From Mytilinidion resinicola (taxonomy: Eukaryota; Ascomycota; Dothideomycetes; Mytilinidiales; Mytilinidiaceae), in contig NW_022985459.1 of the NCBI RefSeq assembly GCF_010093595.1, positions 547,630-611,629 on the forward strand: DNA of 64,000 bases. Reading direction: 5' to 3'. Below are positions 33,083 to 45,114 of this stretch, piece after piece. The translations under genes were made by a program, and so were the position numbers. Every line of letters begins with the position of its first letter. The first letter of the stretch is position 1. The notes beneath the pieces are model-generated. The model searched no databases and had not been told where the DNA came from. It saw nothing but the letters and a program-made list of their open reading frames with translations.

Positions 33083-36000
33083 ATGTCACAGAAGATCGCA
33101 AACGCCAAAGCCGCCAAAGCCGCCAAAGCCAGGCAAGAAAGACAAAGCATGGTCAAAACAGCGGCAATATCGAGGGGCAATACGCCCACTCATATCGAAC
33201 GAAATGCTATAGAGAAGAGCCAGGTGGTTGTGAGAACGACGAAACAAGCCATGGCGTCAAAAGTCTCGAGGCCAGCGACAAGTACGCCTCTAAGCAATCA
33301 GAAAGTGGTCATGGCAGATAGGCAATCCTCGCAAAAGCCTCAGACCAATGAAGAACCTAGTGGGGACGCCTTTGCTGGGCTTTTCAACACGGTGAACTCT
33401 GTTGCGCAAGGCATCCTGGAGCAGTTCGAGGCAATATCCGAACCTGCCGCTCCCAGCAAAGGCAGCGACACCTTGACAACCGCAAAGAAAGGGGGCATAT
33501 ATGATCTGCGAATACGGGAGACCAAGCCGTCGGCTAGAGATTCAGAAGTTGTACAAGCTACATCAAACAAACCGTTGGACTGGAGGCAAAAGGCCCTTCG
33601 GGCTATGTATCGGGCGGACAGGGAGGCTAGAAACTCGACAAAAGAGCCTGATACTAAGACAGCCAATCTCGCACAACGGAAAATCAGCAAGGACGACCCC
33701 GAGACCCAGAAAGCACTTCAAGATAGCCTGCAGAGGCGAGCAGCCAAGCAGAAACGGCGTCTCGAAGCCCGCCGGAATGCCGAGCTCCGCGAGATGCGGA
33801 AAATACAGGACAAGATCAATCACGAGAAAGCCATGCGAGCCGAGCGGGAAGCATCGAGGCAGCCGCGACCATCTCCGCAGCAAGCAGATATCATGAGGGA
33901 AATTCAAAAAGTGCAAGAGTATAGAGGTCAATACGAACAGGAAGCACGAGCCAAGGCTCGGGACTCATACTCCAGCTATAGAGTTTTGTTCGATGAATAC
34001 TTTGCAAGCGCTTCAGCCGTTTCAAAGTCTGTCGCTGCCGTGAGGCATTACCATTTCTATCGGCAGAAGGACATATTGAAGCTCGACGGCAGACCCCTCT
34101 TATCTAAGTTGAGGCTGGAAGGTCGGCCGGGAATTTCCTCTGAGCAGATGATGGAGTACCATATCGATATGGAGGAATACTGGAAAAGCTGTGCCGCTGC
34201 AATGTCTCACCGCAACAAAATGCTTAAAAACTACACACACGAGAGCCGCAAACTCACCAGATTTTATCGATATCGGGCAGAATTCATGAGTCCAGCTCGC
34301 CGCCAAGCCTATGCTATATTCCACGCTTTGGACTCTCGAATGGTAACAACCTGGGACAACTTGAATGAGATAGCCTCGGATATCAGAGATCTGGTTGCTA
34401 TAAGGTGCACTGATGCCCGCAAATATCAACTCGTACTAAAATGGACTTCGGCACCCTTAAGAGGAATGGCCGAGATGACCGACTCGAGGGATCTCAAACA
34501 AGTCATTCAAAAGTTCATACTTCTTCTTAGGTCAAACAGTGCTGTGGCCACCAGCTTTCCGGCCTTCCTACAAAAGTTGCCAACGTCGTTGTTCCTAGAG
34601 AACATTTGCTATCCAGAACTTGCGAGTGAAAGCTTACTGCGTCCATTCAAGGTATTCGCATTCGAATTCGGTAAGTCTCTGGTCGATCTTGAAGACTTGA
34701 TACGAGAGACAAAAGCGAACCCCGAGCACGAGCGATTCGGGCGGTATTACAAAGTTCTTTTTGCGCTTGACAGCATGGGACCCAATCACCTCCCGTACCA
34801 CGAAATCTCCGAATTCGAATCCATGCTGTGGATTCGAGAGCAAGAGCCCGTCGTGATTAAGGAGATGGAAGCATACGCTCCAGTGCTCAGGAAGAATGCA
34901 CGGGCCTTTTTGCGCTCGTCGCGCCGAGCACGACGAAGCAACGTCCTCTTGCAATACGGAGAGCAAAAGAGAAGCTCGGGAAAAATTGTCATAACACGGG
35001 CAGCTGCAAAGGCAGCGCGTCAGGCGAAGGCATCCTCTGCAGCTTTGCCCCTCAGTCGGCGGATTGAAGAGTTAAAATACGCTCAGTGCTATATATGTAC
35101 GTTCAAGGAAGCCTTTTGAGCGCAGCTTCAACTGACATTCTAATAGGCGGAGAATATGGCCATTACAAAGCTGACTGCCCTCGAACGCGTACAGCTAGCT
35201 CTACACAAGCACCAACGCCTGCCTCGACAAGGCAAGCACAAGCGCAAGTGATGGATGCGTGGCTGGCCTCATCAACCAAGGATACTACCGCTGGATCCTC
35301 GCAAGTTTTATCTGAGCGGAGTTCTCTTGCTGCTAAAGTACCAAAGCCGCTGCAACTCGACGCCGCGGTCACTAGGCCAGATTTACCCTCTCAGCAAGCT
35401 CCTCCGGCGACGGATCCGTCAGGCCCGTCGGAGTCTGAATCTAACCGCCCCTCTACATGGCAATCGTTGCTGCCTAACAGCGGCGCATATGCCGCGAAGA
35501 TGCCGAGAATATTGCAACGACCTGAACAGAATCCTACTATCGTCTTGCCAGGTTCCTCCGGCGGATGGGGCACGTTATCCACGAGGCAGGAACTTGAACT
35601 GGAGAAACGAAAACAGTCGGCGGCCGAGGCAGAAAGAGAAAAATGGGGACAGATGGAAGCTCCGGAGGAATTAGAGAAAGAAAAGATGATGAAATCACAG
35701 AGAAAGGAAGCTGCAGGACCGGCACTTGCGGAACGGAGAAGAACAGAATCGAATCCTGGGAGTATAGAACGCCAACGCACTCTTCAGATGAACCAGTTAA
35801 GTGAGGATGTACATATAAACCGGATACTCGTGGATGCAGTGCGGCGTGTACGCGAGCGAGAAGAGCAATTGGAGCAAGACTCTGCGAAGATCCAGGAACA
35901 GGACCCGGTTGCGTACTACGCGCAACACTTCAAAAAGGACCCAAAGTCAAAAAGCAAGTCTTTGCCTCCTTTGCGAAGCTCGAAAGAAGGGTCAGCTGCA

Positions 36001-39000
36001 ACGGAGGCGTCTGCTAGGGGCCCAAAGATGACAAAAGAGGAATCATCCCATTTCCACGAAAAACAGAGGATTGCGCGAACTTCCGAGTCGGCTTCGGTTG
36101 CGACAGAGGTGCCCACTGGGAGCCTAGTGAATAGAACTTTAGGGCCAGGGTCTGAATTTTCACGAACGGCGTCTGCTCCGCGATGGGAAGCAGATCGGGT
36201 ACAGGAAAAGCTCGGAGAAGGGCAATTATTGGCAGGCAATACGATCCAACTTCTGAAAAGCCCAGCGGCGGCCTCATTATCTGCGGACGTGTCGCCTCAA
36301 AGCGTATCGATCGATACGTATTTCAAGGAGTTGAAGACTAAGAAAGGTCGCGACAAGAAAAAGGAGATGAAGGCTGTGAAAGATCACGACAAGGAAAAGG
36401 AGACGAACGACACAAAATCAGAAGACCATCAGAAACTAAAGGCAGAAAGAGATCGAAGAAAGAAAGAGGCTGATGATATGGAAAGCGAGGTCAAACGGCT
36501 TCGGGAAGGGATCGCGCTTGAGAGGCAGATCCAAGAGGACAGGGAGAGGTTTGAGCAGTTCAGGGAGGAGGCCAAAGAGCTTTCAGAGCTTAGAAAGACA
36601 CTTGGTTCTGTGAGAAGCAAGCATGGTGCAGCGAGGTCGCCCGGATCGACTGCGCTCAACAATGACTCGAAGAAAATCACTGGGTCATCGAGCAACTCCA
36701 TGGATTCGCATTCCTATGATTCGCCCGCCAACACTACTCGAGAGTCGTCTGATATGGGCCGACAAGATGCGCTCTCTCAGAATTACACGACGCCAAAGAT
36801 CCGGTATCACCCTTTCAACCATATTCACAATGCTCAATCTCCATCGAACGCCCGATCATATCACGCATGGGCAACAGTGAATATAGATCACGTGACTGCT
36901 AGCCTCAACTTATCACCCACACGTAGCATAAGAGCGCCACATCCTGGGAATGATCCGAATGCCCCGATTGCCTTAGAGCACAAGAAGGATCCCGCGAACC
37001 TGCTAGATGAGCCAGATAGCTTTGAGGGCCCGCCGTCTTCAGCGGATGTGTTGAGTCCAGAGGATGCGGATATTCCAACAGTATCGCGCTTGGTGAATGT
37101 GAAGGTTGCTGGAAAGCGGACGCCACCTACGTCAGCTGCTCAGGAGCTAGGCAGTGAAGGTTCCTGGGATACTATAAAGCAGGGTTCGGCGTTCATGAAT
37201 TACGACGATCGTGAAGCGGAGACCGCATCACCATTACGCTCTGTGGAACAGCATCCATCGGATAGTCCAAAGGTTTTTGCGTCAATGGCTCATGACGATC
37301 TTGACAGCCACCGGGTACTCGGCTCGACATCTTCAGAATCTACTGCGCAAGACCCGTTGGGCGGTTCAGTGAATTGGGGTGTCCTGAATCAAAACAAGCC
37401 TACTGGATATCAGGAGCAAGAGTTCTCCTCCTCGGGCTCAGCAGAGCAAGAAATTTCGGTCATTCCAGCACCTTGGGGTTCGATGAATCAGACTCAACCA
37501 AGCAGCCAAGAAGTACCCGTCGCAGGCCCACCAGAAGAGACACAAGAAAGTCAAGACCCTCCGTGGCCAAGCGCCCAGGACAACGATCATGACCGCAATG
37601 AGGGCGAAGTCAGTCAAGGCCGGGAAAACGACGGTAGCGACCGCGAAGTGAACCAAGACCGAGACAACGACGGCAACGACAGCGATGCCAAATCTCTCAG
37701 CTCTGGCTCCCAAAGCGACGACGAAGGTGACGTGAGCGGCAACGAGCCTCCCAGCGACGACGAAGGGTCTAGCGACGACAGCGGCTCAGACTCAGACGGC
37801 GAAGACGTTGAAAAGCACGTCCCACTCACCTACCAGATACCGCGAGAAACGCTACGCACAGCCATGAAAACATCCAAATCCAACGTCGATGGTTCCTCGT
37901 GGAGCTACACGCTGTACCGCGGGCCCAACAACGAAGAGATCGCCCTCCACTACTGCCGCAACATGGAGGTCGCCGAGACAGTAGCGAAGTATTTCCTGGA
38001 CGAGCAGGTGCTCGGGTTCGACATCGAGTGGAAGCCGAATGCGTCTGCTGCGGCCGGGATCAAGGGGAATGCCTCGCTCATTCAGCTTGCCAGCGAAAAC
38101 CGGATCGCGCTGTTCCACATCTCGCTGTTCAAAGGCACTACGGCGGAAGAGCTTCTCCCACCCACCATCAAGACCATACTCGAAACCCCCGCCATCCTCA
38201 AAACCGGCGTCGCCGTCAAAAGCGACTTCACCCGCCTCAAGAAGTTTCTCGGCGTCGAAGCCAGGGGTGTCTTTGAGCTGAGCCACTTGTACAAACTCGT
38301 CAAGTTCTCGAAAGACGAGCCTGAGAAAGTCAATCGTACGCTCGTGTCGCTGGCAAATCAGGTAGCGGAGCATCTGCAGCTGCCTTTACATAAGGGCGCT
38401 GTAAGGGAGAGCGATTGGAGCAAGCCGCTACTGATTGAGCAGATGAGGTATGCAGCGAGTGATGCGTATGCTGGGGTGAGGCTGTTTGATGTGCTCGAGG
38501 CGAAGAGGAAGAAGCTGAGGCCGACACCACCGAGGCCGCAGTGTGCGGAGCTAGGATTGCCTATTGCGCTTGCGGGGGGCGTGAAGGTGAGGAGGGTTAA
38601 GTCGAAAATGCCGGTTGTGGTGGTAGAGGAAGAAGAGGAGTCGGACGAGTATGAGTCGGCGCTTGAAGAGCAGGAGGTTGTTGAGGAGTCGGAAGAGGAG
38701 ACATCGTCGCTTGACCTCTCAGGGGATGAACTGTCAGATGAGCTGTCCGAGGAGGAGTTCATCGCTCCCCCTACCGAGCGCGTTGGGCGAGTCCGGTTGC
38801 AAGGCTTGAGCACTGTGCCAGTGGAACCCGCCCTCCTCCCAGAGCAGACCCAGCCAGAGGAGGAAGAAGAGTCGATGGACGACGATCTCGAGTCCTTGAG
38901 CGAATCCTCGGACGAGGATATCAGTGCTGTTACCAAGCAAATCGGCCGCGTCAACCTCTCAACCACCTCGCCGTCCACCTCAGCCACCCAACATCCCCCA

Positions 39001-39360
39001 ACCTCCTCCCCAACATCCGCCCTCGAACTCGCTGCCTTCTGGATCGATGCCTGGCACAACTCCCTGCCCATGGAGTACCAACCGAAAGCAACCTCTGGCC
39101 AACTGCGCGCCTACGCGCTGTGGCACGAGCAGAATCTCTCAGTGGCTGAAATAGCGGCCCTGCTTCGAGATCCGCCGCTCGCAATCTCGACGGTGAGCAG
39201 CTATGTCCTCACGGCGGTGATGTTGGAGGGACTGCCGTACAAGGAGGAGCGGATTAAGGTGTTGCTACTAGCGATGCCGAGTAGGGTCGTGACGGCGAGG
39301 TATAGAGGGATTTTGAGGGGGTTGGGCGTGGAGGAGGTGGGGGAGTTGAGCGGGGCTTGA
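33083..39360 (+). CDS. Giant zinc-knuckle / WRN-like DEDDy 3'-5' exonuclease
   Basis: Two exons, 33083-35096 and 35147-39360, joined by a 50 bp GTACGT-AATAG intron, give 2,075 residues. Residues 1-670: basic Ala/Lys/Gln-rich start, then a helical charged region of unknown fold. The intron lies inside a CCHC zinc knuckle, CYICGEYGHYKADC (about 669-682), which exists only after splicing. About 700-1600 is disordered, with coiled-coil K/E stretches and an acidic D/S/E-rich block. The exonuclease domain covers about 1605-1800: LGFDIEWKP (motif I, near 1629), KTGVAVKSDFTRLKKFLG (motif II), RYAASDAYAGVRLFDVL (motif III, YxxxD near 1772). All four acidic residues and the Tyr are present, so it should be active on RNA or DNA. 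A helix-turn-helix-like C-terminus (about 1965-2070; ELAAFWIDAWHNSL, SVAEIAALLRDPPLAISTVS) resembles the HTH found next to RecQ-type modules. An earlier start is possible. Confidence 0.82.
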
Positions 39361-40093
39361 AGATTTGTGTGAGTCTGAGAGTGAGGGTGAGTTTACAGGC
39401 GTTTCGGGAATAAGCCTGTATATATATGTGTGTATGTTTGTGTGCTTAGCTCATTTGCATTGAAGGCGCGTGCGTTTAGGGCCTCCTTTTTCGAAGGTTT
39501 CTTGTTTGCGATAGATTGAGCTGGCATTGGGCATTTTCTCGGACGGAGCGTGTGCTGCATAAAAGGAAGCATCATACATCAATCATACTATTTCGGTTTC
39601 TTCTACTACACCTACTTCGCGTTTATGATCTGGCTTCAGTAAACCGTGCTGCTGTTCACTAAAAATTGCTGCTCTAACATCAGGTTCTCCAGAGCTGAAG
39701 ACCTGTCAGCTATTCTATGTATGGAACATCCCATTGTGGTCCATCTGCAAACTGTCCTCACTAAGTACTGTACGTGAGACCCGAGATTCGACCTGCCCAG
39801 TCGTGAAAATAAACCCTCCAGAACCAGCCTGCAATGCGGGGAAACAAGCTTTCGCGCACCGCCACGCGGGAAAGCCACACCAAAAAAATCCGCAGACCTC
39901 GAGCCCCGCCATCATGAACATTCTCAATCTCAACTACACCCCTTATTCCCTCTCAAACCAGCTCCCACTCCTTCTTTCTAAACCTCCACCGAGTCCGCTT
40001 CTTCCCTTAGCCGCCCGACTCTCTTTCCACCCTCCCAGACCCCCTCTCTCTCATCCACTCTCTCAAAAAGAAGTAGAACCACAAAACCAAATA
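39361..40093. other. Intergenic region
   Basis: Between the exonuclease stop and the Trm112 start. A pyrimidine-rich leader (39950-40070) precedes Trm112. No gene seen. Confidence 0.45.
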
Positions 40094-40643
40094 ATGAAAC
40101 TCCTCACCCTCAACTTCCTCACCTGCGCCCGCAAAGCCTGCAAATCCACCACCCTCGCCTTCCCCCTGCGGCCCAAGGACGCCGAGCTCGAGATCGTAGA
40201 GGCAGACCTCGAGCCGCTGTTTATCCGGAACATACTGCCGCGCGTGGAGTGGGAGGCGCTGCGGACGTTATGTCAGGACGTACGTTAACCCCCCTTCCCC
40301 CAATCCCGGAGGGGGTTCCAATGCTAATACGGCTTCTGATTAGCTGGGCTTGCCGCAATTACCACCCGCCGCGCCCGAACCCGCCGCGCTCTTCGCGCCG
40401 AATCCGTCGGACCCGTCGATCCCCTCAGATAAGCTAGTGCGTCCAGGGAAGGAGGGCGAGGGCGAGGGCGAGGGCGAGGGCGAGGGCGAGGAGGGCGCGC
40501 CGACACAGACGCTCAAGGACCTGCATCATGTGCTGCTGGAGACGACGATCCGGGAGGGGAAGCTGGTGTGTGGGAACTGCGGGCACGCGTATGCGGTGAA
40601 AGAGGGGATCGCGAATTTTTTGCTGCCGAGTCATTTGGTGTGA
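40094..40643 (+). CDS. trm112: Trm112, activating subunit of methyltransferases
   Basis: Small zinc protein that stabilises several SAM methyltransferases acting on tRNA, 18S rRNA and the release factor eRF1. Two exons, 40094-40279 and 40344-40643, give 161 residues. MKLLTLNFLTCARKACKS opens the protein with the first zinc cysteines (residues 11 and 16). FPLRPKDAELEIVEADLEPL and NILPRVEWEALRTLCQD are typical. LHHVLLETTIREGKLVCGNC, then HAYAVKEGIANFLLPSHLV, supplies the second CxxC pair and the conserved end. An insertion of Pro/Ala-rich sequence and a Glu-Gly dipeptide run, from a GAGGGC hexamer repeat at about 40453-40495, makes it longer than yeast Trm112 (135 residues). It converges on the Ytm1 gene. 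Confidence 0.95.
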
Positions 40644-40935
40644 GCGGGGGTGTATGAGATGAAAAGGATTGAAAAGGTATTCTAGGGAGAGTAGGATGTG
40701 GGGAAGATGGGACATGGGAGGAAGCATGGGGGGCTCACGAGTGGAAAATGATACCATTTGAGGGCAATGGGGGTTTGGGTGGGAAGAAGAGATGGAAGCC
40801 CGATGAGCGTGTCCCGCGAACAAGTTTAGGAGGGGCAAGATACCCAGGCTTCATGAAAGTCACTGTAGATAGGGTCAATTGGGGGTTTCGGGAGGAAGTA
40901 CTCCTATATTGGTATCTAGATATCACACCTCAAAA
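40644..40935. other. Convergent intergenic region
   Basis: 3' flanks of Trm112 (+) and Ytm1 (-); no gene seen. Confidence 0.4.
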
Positions 40936-42497
40936 TCAAACATGTCCACCACCACTACTCCCACTCCCACTACCGCTGCTCCCTTTATTTATCTGCACCT
41001 GCTTATCCTCCCCTGCACTCACAATCCCTACTTCCTTCTCCCACGCAACTCCAAACACCTTCACCCCCTCACCCGAACTCGGCATTTTCTTCCCCTTCGC
41101 GCTCTCCCGCTCAATCCGATACACGCTCTCCCCAACCTGCCCGCCAACATCCCCAGCATCCCCAGCAGTAGTCTTCACGCTCCGCACATCCCAGATCCTG
41201 CACGTGCCGTCATGGCTCCCGCTCACGAGCCCGTACGCGCTCTCCGGGTCGACAGCTAGACTGACCACCGCATTCGTGTGGCCGCGTAGCGTGAGTGCTG
41301 CGATAGTCTTCGCGGATGCGCGGGGGTCTATGAGGGTGATGTGACGCGCTGACGTGCCGGCTGCGACGAGGTTGAGGGCGGGTAAGGCAGCTAGGGACAT
41401 CAAGCTATGCGATGTCGTGCGCGTATCCACGAGAGTGGAGGTGGGGAGATCCCATGTCCGCAACGTGTGATCGTGAGAGCCCGAGTACGCCACTGTCGCG
41501 TCGTTTGGTGCGAACATCACTGAGGAGACAGGCGCGGTGTGCCCGGTTAGCGTAGCTAGAGGACCGCGTTGGGCGACCGTCTTCAAGTTCGCGGGTTTCG
41601 AGAGCTTGAGGCGTTTCGCGGAGGCAGTGGTGGAGTCTGGGAGGAGGGTTGCGGGGGCGGCGGGCGCGTCTGCGGCTTTTGAGCTCCAGAAGTTGACGGT
41701 GGTGTCGCTGGAGGCGGAGAGGAGGCGGGAGGAGGGGGCATGCACAGCGAGGGACTCGATGCCGAGTCTGTGGCCGTAGAGCTCGAGGGCTGGGGTTAAG
41801 CCAGCTCTTCCTTCGGACGGGGATTCGAAGTAGTTCCATACGCGGACGGTCATGTCGAGGCCGCCTGACACGATTTTCGAGGGTGACAGGAACTTCGCGG
41901 TTTTGAGAGAGCTGATGCGGCCGCCGTTGTTGGGTTGGTCGGAGAGGAGCATGAGCTCGCCCGACATGTCAAATACCCGCAGTAGACCGTCGTAGCTGGC
42001 TGATAGTATCCGCTCTTGGCCTGACTGTATGCTGCTGCTGCCACCCCATTTTCCTGCTTTTGAAGTTGCGGAGAGTATGTCTACATCAGACACCCAGTCG
42101 TCGTGTTCGAAAGATGCTACATGTAGCGGGGGTATTAGGGCACGCGTGTATTCGACATTGAGAGTGGTTTCGGCGGATATGCCGTTTGCTGTGAGGAAAT
42201 CATCGATGGTTGTGCGGAGGAATTGGCCATTTATGAGGAATTCGAAGGGGATTGGGCGGGCAGTGTTGAGGAGGTTGTTGACGAGGGAGGAGAGGGCATA
42301 TCGGCGAAGGTCTTGCAATATATGTTAGTATTCGTCTTGCTGTATAAAAGTGAAGTCTTTGGCGGGGTGCACAAACTGGTAGAGACGAGAAGAACACCAG
42401 GATCTTCGGGCAATTCGATGTCGGAATGCCGTGTGGTAAGTCGGATCTGCACTTTTGACTGGGCATCTGGGGCGTCACCCATTTCGGTGTCAGCCAT
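40936..42497 (-). CDS. ytm1: Ribosome biogenesis WD-repeat protein Ytm1 (WDR12)
   Basis: Member of the Nop7-Erb1-Ytm1 (PeBoW) complex for 60S subunit maturation, in the nucleolus; released by the Rea1 AAA-ATPase through its NLE domain. Two exons, 42497-42377 and 42311-40936, give 498 residues. The NLE domain spans about 12-100 (VQIRLTTRHSDIELPEDPGV, then VSTNLRRYALSSLVNNLL across the intron, FEFLINGQFLRTTIDDFL). Seven WD repeats follow: DDWVSDVDIL, ILSASYDGLLRVFD, IVSGGLDMTVRVWNYF, LLSASSDTTVNFWSS, TGHTAPVSSVMFAP with SGSHDHTLRTWDLPTSTLVD, HTNAVVSLAVDPES with SGSHDGTCRIWDVRSV, and a last repeat ending AGEDKQVQINKG. A Gly/Ser tail closes it. The intron joins VST-NLRR exactly where the family is conserved. 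Confidence 0.95.
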
Positions 42498-43620
42498 AGT
42501 TGTAGAGAGTGGTATTTGACTTTTGGTGTTGAATTTTATTCGTCTCATACTTTCTCGAAGCTCTGTCGCAAAAGTTTACTTCGGGTTTAGCGCTAGTCAT
42601 GGGACCCCGGCTCTCTATCAGTCACGTGCCTTCTATATTCCATCTACCAGTATAGAAGAAGAAAAGAACGATCGAAGAGCCTGTAGAGCTCGTAACGCTC
42701 GAGATCGATACTGACATGCCTTTAATCTCCAATTCACAGCAGATTTATAAATGGTCACGTGCTTCGCGTTCCATTCCCATTCCCCCCACGGAAAGCATCG
42801 CCAACCTCCATCAACCCCTCGCTCACCCGTCAGCGCGAACGCAGAGCCCCCTCTCGTCAGCCCCTAGCCTCAATGATTGAACATCATTCAACTATTTACT
42901 GGGCTCTCTTCATTCTCTTTCATCACTCAGTGAACTGAAACTGTGCCCGGCGGCGGAGTCCTGGATGTCGCGATGACTTCCGCAACGGACGTAAGCTGAT
43001 GGAGCCTACAAACACCGCCTCAACGTCGCGAGCAGTGAGACTCAGCCTCGATTGTAGTCATGATACGCGTAGACAGTAGTTCCCTTGAGGATACGACTCA
43101 GGTAAGGTCGTGGTAGAATATTCTAGAATGATCAAGTAGCTTCGGAGCTGCGCGGAAGCACAACCGTCAACCATCACCACTACGATTCTGCTCACACGAG
43201 CATCTCCTCACTATCACATTCTCCTGACTTTGTACGAGTTCTATCGAACGGCTTATATTAATTTAAGACACCTCGGAATTTCCAAGCGGCGGCTCGGAGG
43301 CGAGAACGGATTAAGGAGTTGGGAGATTACCGTCCGCGCGCTCTCGATATTTCCAAAGTTGCCACATCGCACTCCCTCCCTTCGAAGAATCTCACCACCT
43401 TACAACTTACATCTCTACAACCCATTCTTGCTCCCAGGAACGCTCTTTAATATTACCAACTGTAATAATATCGCATTCTCTTCCGAAGCCATACCCAAAA
43501 GAACCTTCGGACCTCTTTGCGCCGCGCGTCCCCGACGGACTCCTATCGCCACTACAAAGCGCAAACTACCTGTAACCTGTCGTCGCATCGTCGTGTCGTC
43601 GCATACCACAAATACACACA
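42498..43620. other. Divergent intergenic region
   Basis: About 1.1 kb between Ytm1 (-) and a small plus-strand gene. Pyrimidine-rich tracts occur from 43330 onward, fitting a 5' leader of the right-hand gene. No domain-bearing frame. Confidence 0.45.
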
Positions 43621-43938
43621 ATGGGCCAATCTCCATCCCACAGTGCCTCTAGCAACGCCGACAAACACTCGCTGAAGGCCGCCTCGATCCGCTACCACAA
43701 AGAGCACAGGCTCCAAGCTCCCTTAATACCCGAACCATCGTCGCCATCACCAAGCAAGCGTTCAGGGCGGTCGCTCGACAGCAGGAAATCCAACTCGCGG
43801 ATACGGGGGGGACTCGATAAATCGGGCTGGAACTACGACGCAAAGGGCCGGAACAGCTACCTAGTTGTGACGATGCCGGGGTACAAGCTACCAACGCCAA
43901 GAGAGCGGTCGAGGGAGAAGGGGAAGGGGAGAAAGTGA
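43621..43938 (+). CDS. Small basic protein with N-myristoylation motif
   Basis: Intronless frame of 105 residues opening MGQSPSHS: Gly2 and Ser6 fit the N-myristoyltransferase consensus. The rest is hydrophilic and basic: SLKAASIRYHKEHRLQAP, a Ser/Pro-rich SSPSPSKRSGRSLDSRKSNS, then GGLDKSGWNYDAKGRNSY, a short hydrophobic LVVTMPGYKLP and a basic end EKGKGRK. Myristate plus basic residues suggests a peripheral membrane protein. A long pyrimidine-rich leader and an ATG in ACACAATGGGC context favour a real gene. No family recognised. Confidence 0.5.
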   Translation: MGQSPSHSASSNADKHSLKAASIRYHKEHRLQAPLIPEPSSPSPSKRSGRSLDSRKSNSRIRGGLDKSGWNYDAKGRNSYLVVTMPGYKLPTPRERSREKGKGRK

Positions 43939-44478
43939 GAGTGTTATTGGGATAATCGCATATTTGGGCTGGCTACTTGGTTTGGGTGCTTGTGATACCC
44001 TGGTGCGGAGCTGGTCTCTGCGGATGGTGCATTGGGCCGGTATCTATGGGTATGGCGGATACGTGTTCTTAATTCGCGTTGTATATCGCTGTAATATCAC
44101 TGTGATTTGTACTATATATGTATTATTATATTATTCTGTCTTGAGAGTCAATTTCCTAGCACTTCCTTGGATCGCAGTGCACGTTTCCGCATTATGATTC
44201 TTCTTCAACATCTCGACTCACTGCCCTCTGGCTCAGCTCAACACTCGTCATAGCATCTTGGCTTCTCAATACTCACATCCCAAAAAGGTAGTCACAACGA
44301 TGCTCGAAATGACTCAAGGTTCGAATATAAACTGCCATTCCTAAACTTCCTCACACATGCTCAACTCAAGTTATCTTCTCCACAACCACTATATATCAAC
44401 GATTCAACCATTTCAAAACACCACATCCTCTTTCTCAAACGACAAAACATCACCAAAACCAGCCCACCCACCACCGCC
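43939..44478. other. Intergenic region and leader of the coiled-coil array
   Basis: The right 150 bp is a C/A/T-rich leader with CTATATATCAACGATTCAAC and CTCTTTCTCAAACGACAAAA. Similar segments precede the next two array members (CCAACGATTCAAAC near 45362; CTCTCAAACAATCAAACATC near 46354). Confidence 0.5.
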
Positions 44479-45114
44479 ATGTCCCAACCTCCCTCCAACC
44501 ACCCTCCTACCGACGACCAAACCCTCCACAACCTCACCCGCCTGACGTCCTTCCACTTCAAAAAAGAGGCGGAACTTCGCCGCCTCGCCGCCGCCACACA
44601 CAACCACGAGCACTGCGCCCGCTACGAAAAAGAGGCCGCCGACCACCACGAGACCTACTCGGACATTTTGTCCGAGATCAAGGTCTACAAGCTCTACCTC
44701 CTGGAAGGCGAGGTATGCGCTGAGAAGGGCTTTGACGAGAAAAAAATGGCGGAGAGCGAGGCGGTCCGGCAGAGGCTGAAGAAGAGCAGACTGGAGATGT
44801 TTAAGCATCCGATTGAGCGGGTGAGGGATTTGAGGCCGTGGCAGGGATTCAGGAAGGACTTTGATGAGATGGCGGGGCTGCAGGAGAATTTCGAGTGGGC
44901 GAGGAAGGGGAGGGAGGACGTGGAGACGTATGTTAGGAACCAGATGGAGTTGCATAAGGCGGAGATGCTGGAAGAGGAGGAGGGGCGAGGGGAGGGGGGT
45001 GATGGGGTGCGGGAGGACTTGGAGTGGGCGAGGAAGGGGAGGAAGGACATGGAGGCATATGTTTGGAAGCAGATACGGTTGCATAAGGCGAGGATGCTGG
45101 AAGAGGGGGGCTGA
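44479..45114 (+). CDS. Coiled-coil orphan protein, tandem array member 1
   Basis: Intronless, 211 residues, no signal peptide, no membrane segment. Almost entirely predicted charged helix: LTSFHFKKEAELRRLAAATH, YEKEAADHHETYSDILSEI, MAESEAVRQRLKKSRLEMF. It contains an internal duplication: FEWARKGREDVETYVRNQME and LHKAEMLEEE are repeated as LEWARKGRKDMEAYVWKQIR and LHKARMLEEG about 40 residues later. The next gene, 972 bp downstream, has a similar leader and 3' flank and the same helical, charged style, so it is a tandem paralogue despite weak protein identity. Family not recognised. Codon use and Kozak (CGCCATGTC) look normal. Confidence 0.65.
   Translation: MSQPPSNHPPTDDQTLHNLTRLTSFHFKKEAELRRLAAATHNHEHCARYEKEAADHHETYSDILSEIKVYKLYLLEGEVCAEKGFDEKKMAESEAVRQRLKKSRLEMFKHPIERVRDLRPWQGFRKDFDEMAGLQENFEWARKGREDVETYVRNQMELHKAEMLEEEEGRGEGGDGVREDLEWARKGRKDMEAYVWKQIRLHKARMLEEGG

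Noticed and set aside
38358..39071. Ser-rich antisense frame of 237 codons in the exonuclease gene
   Set aside because: Arises from the acidic Glu/Asp/Ser region read on the opposite strand.
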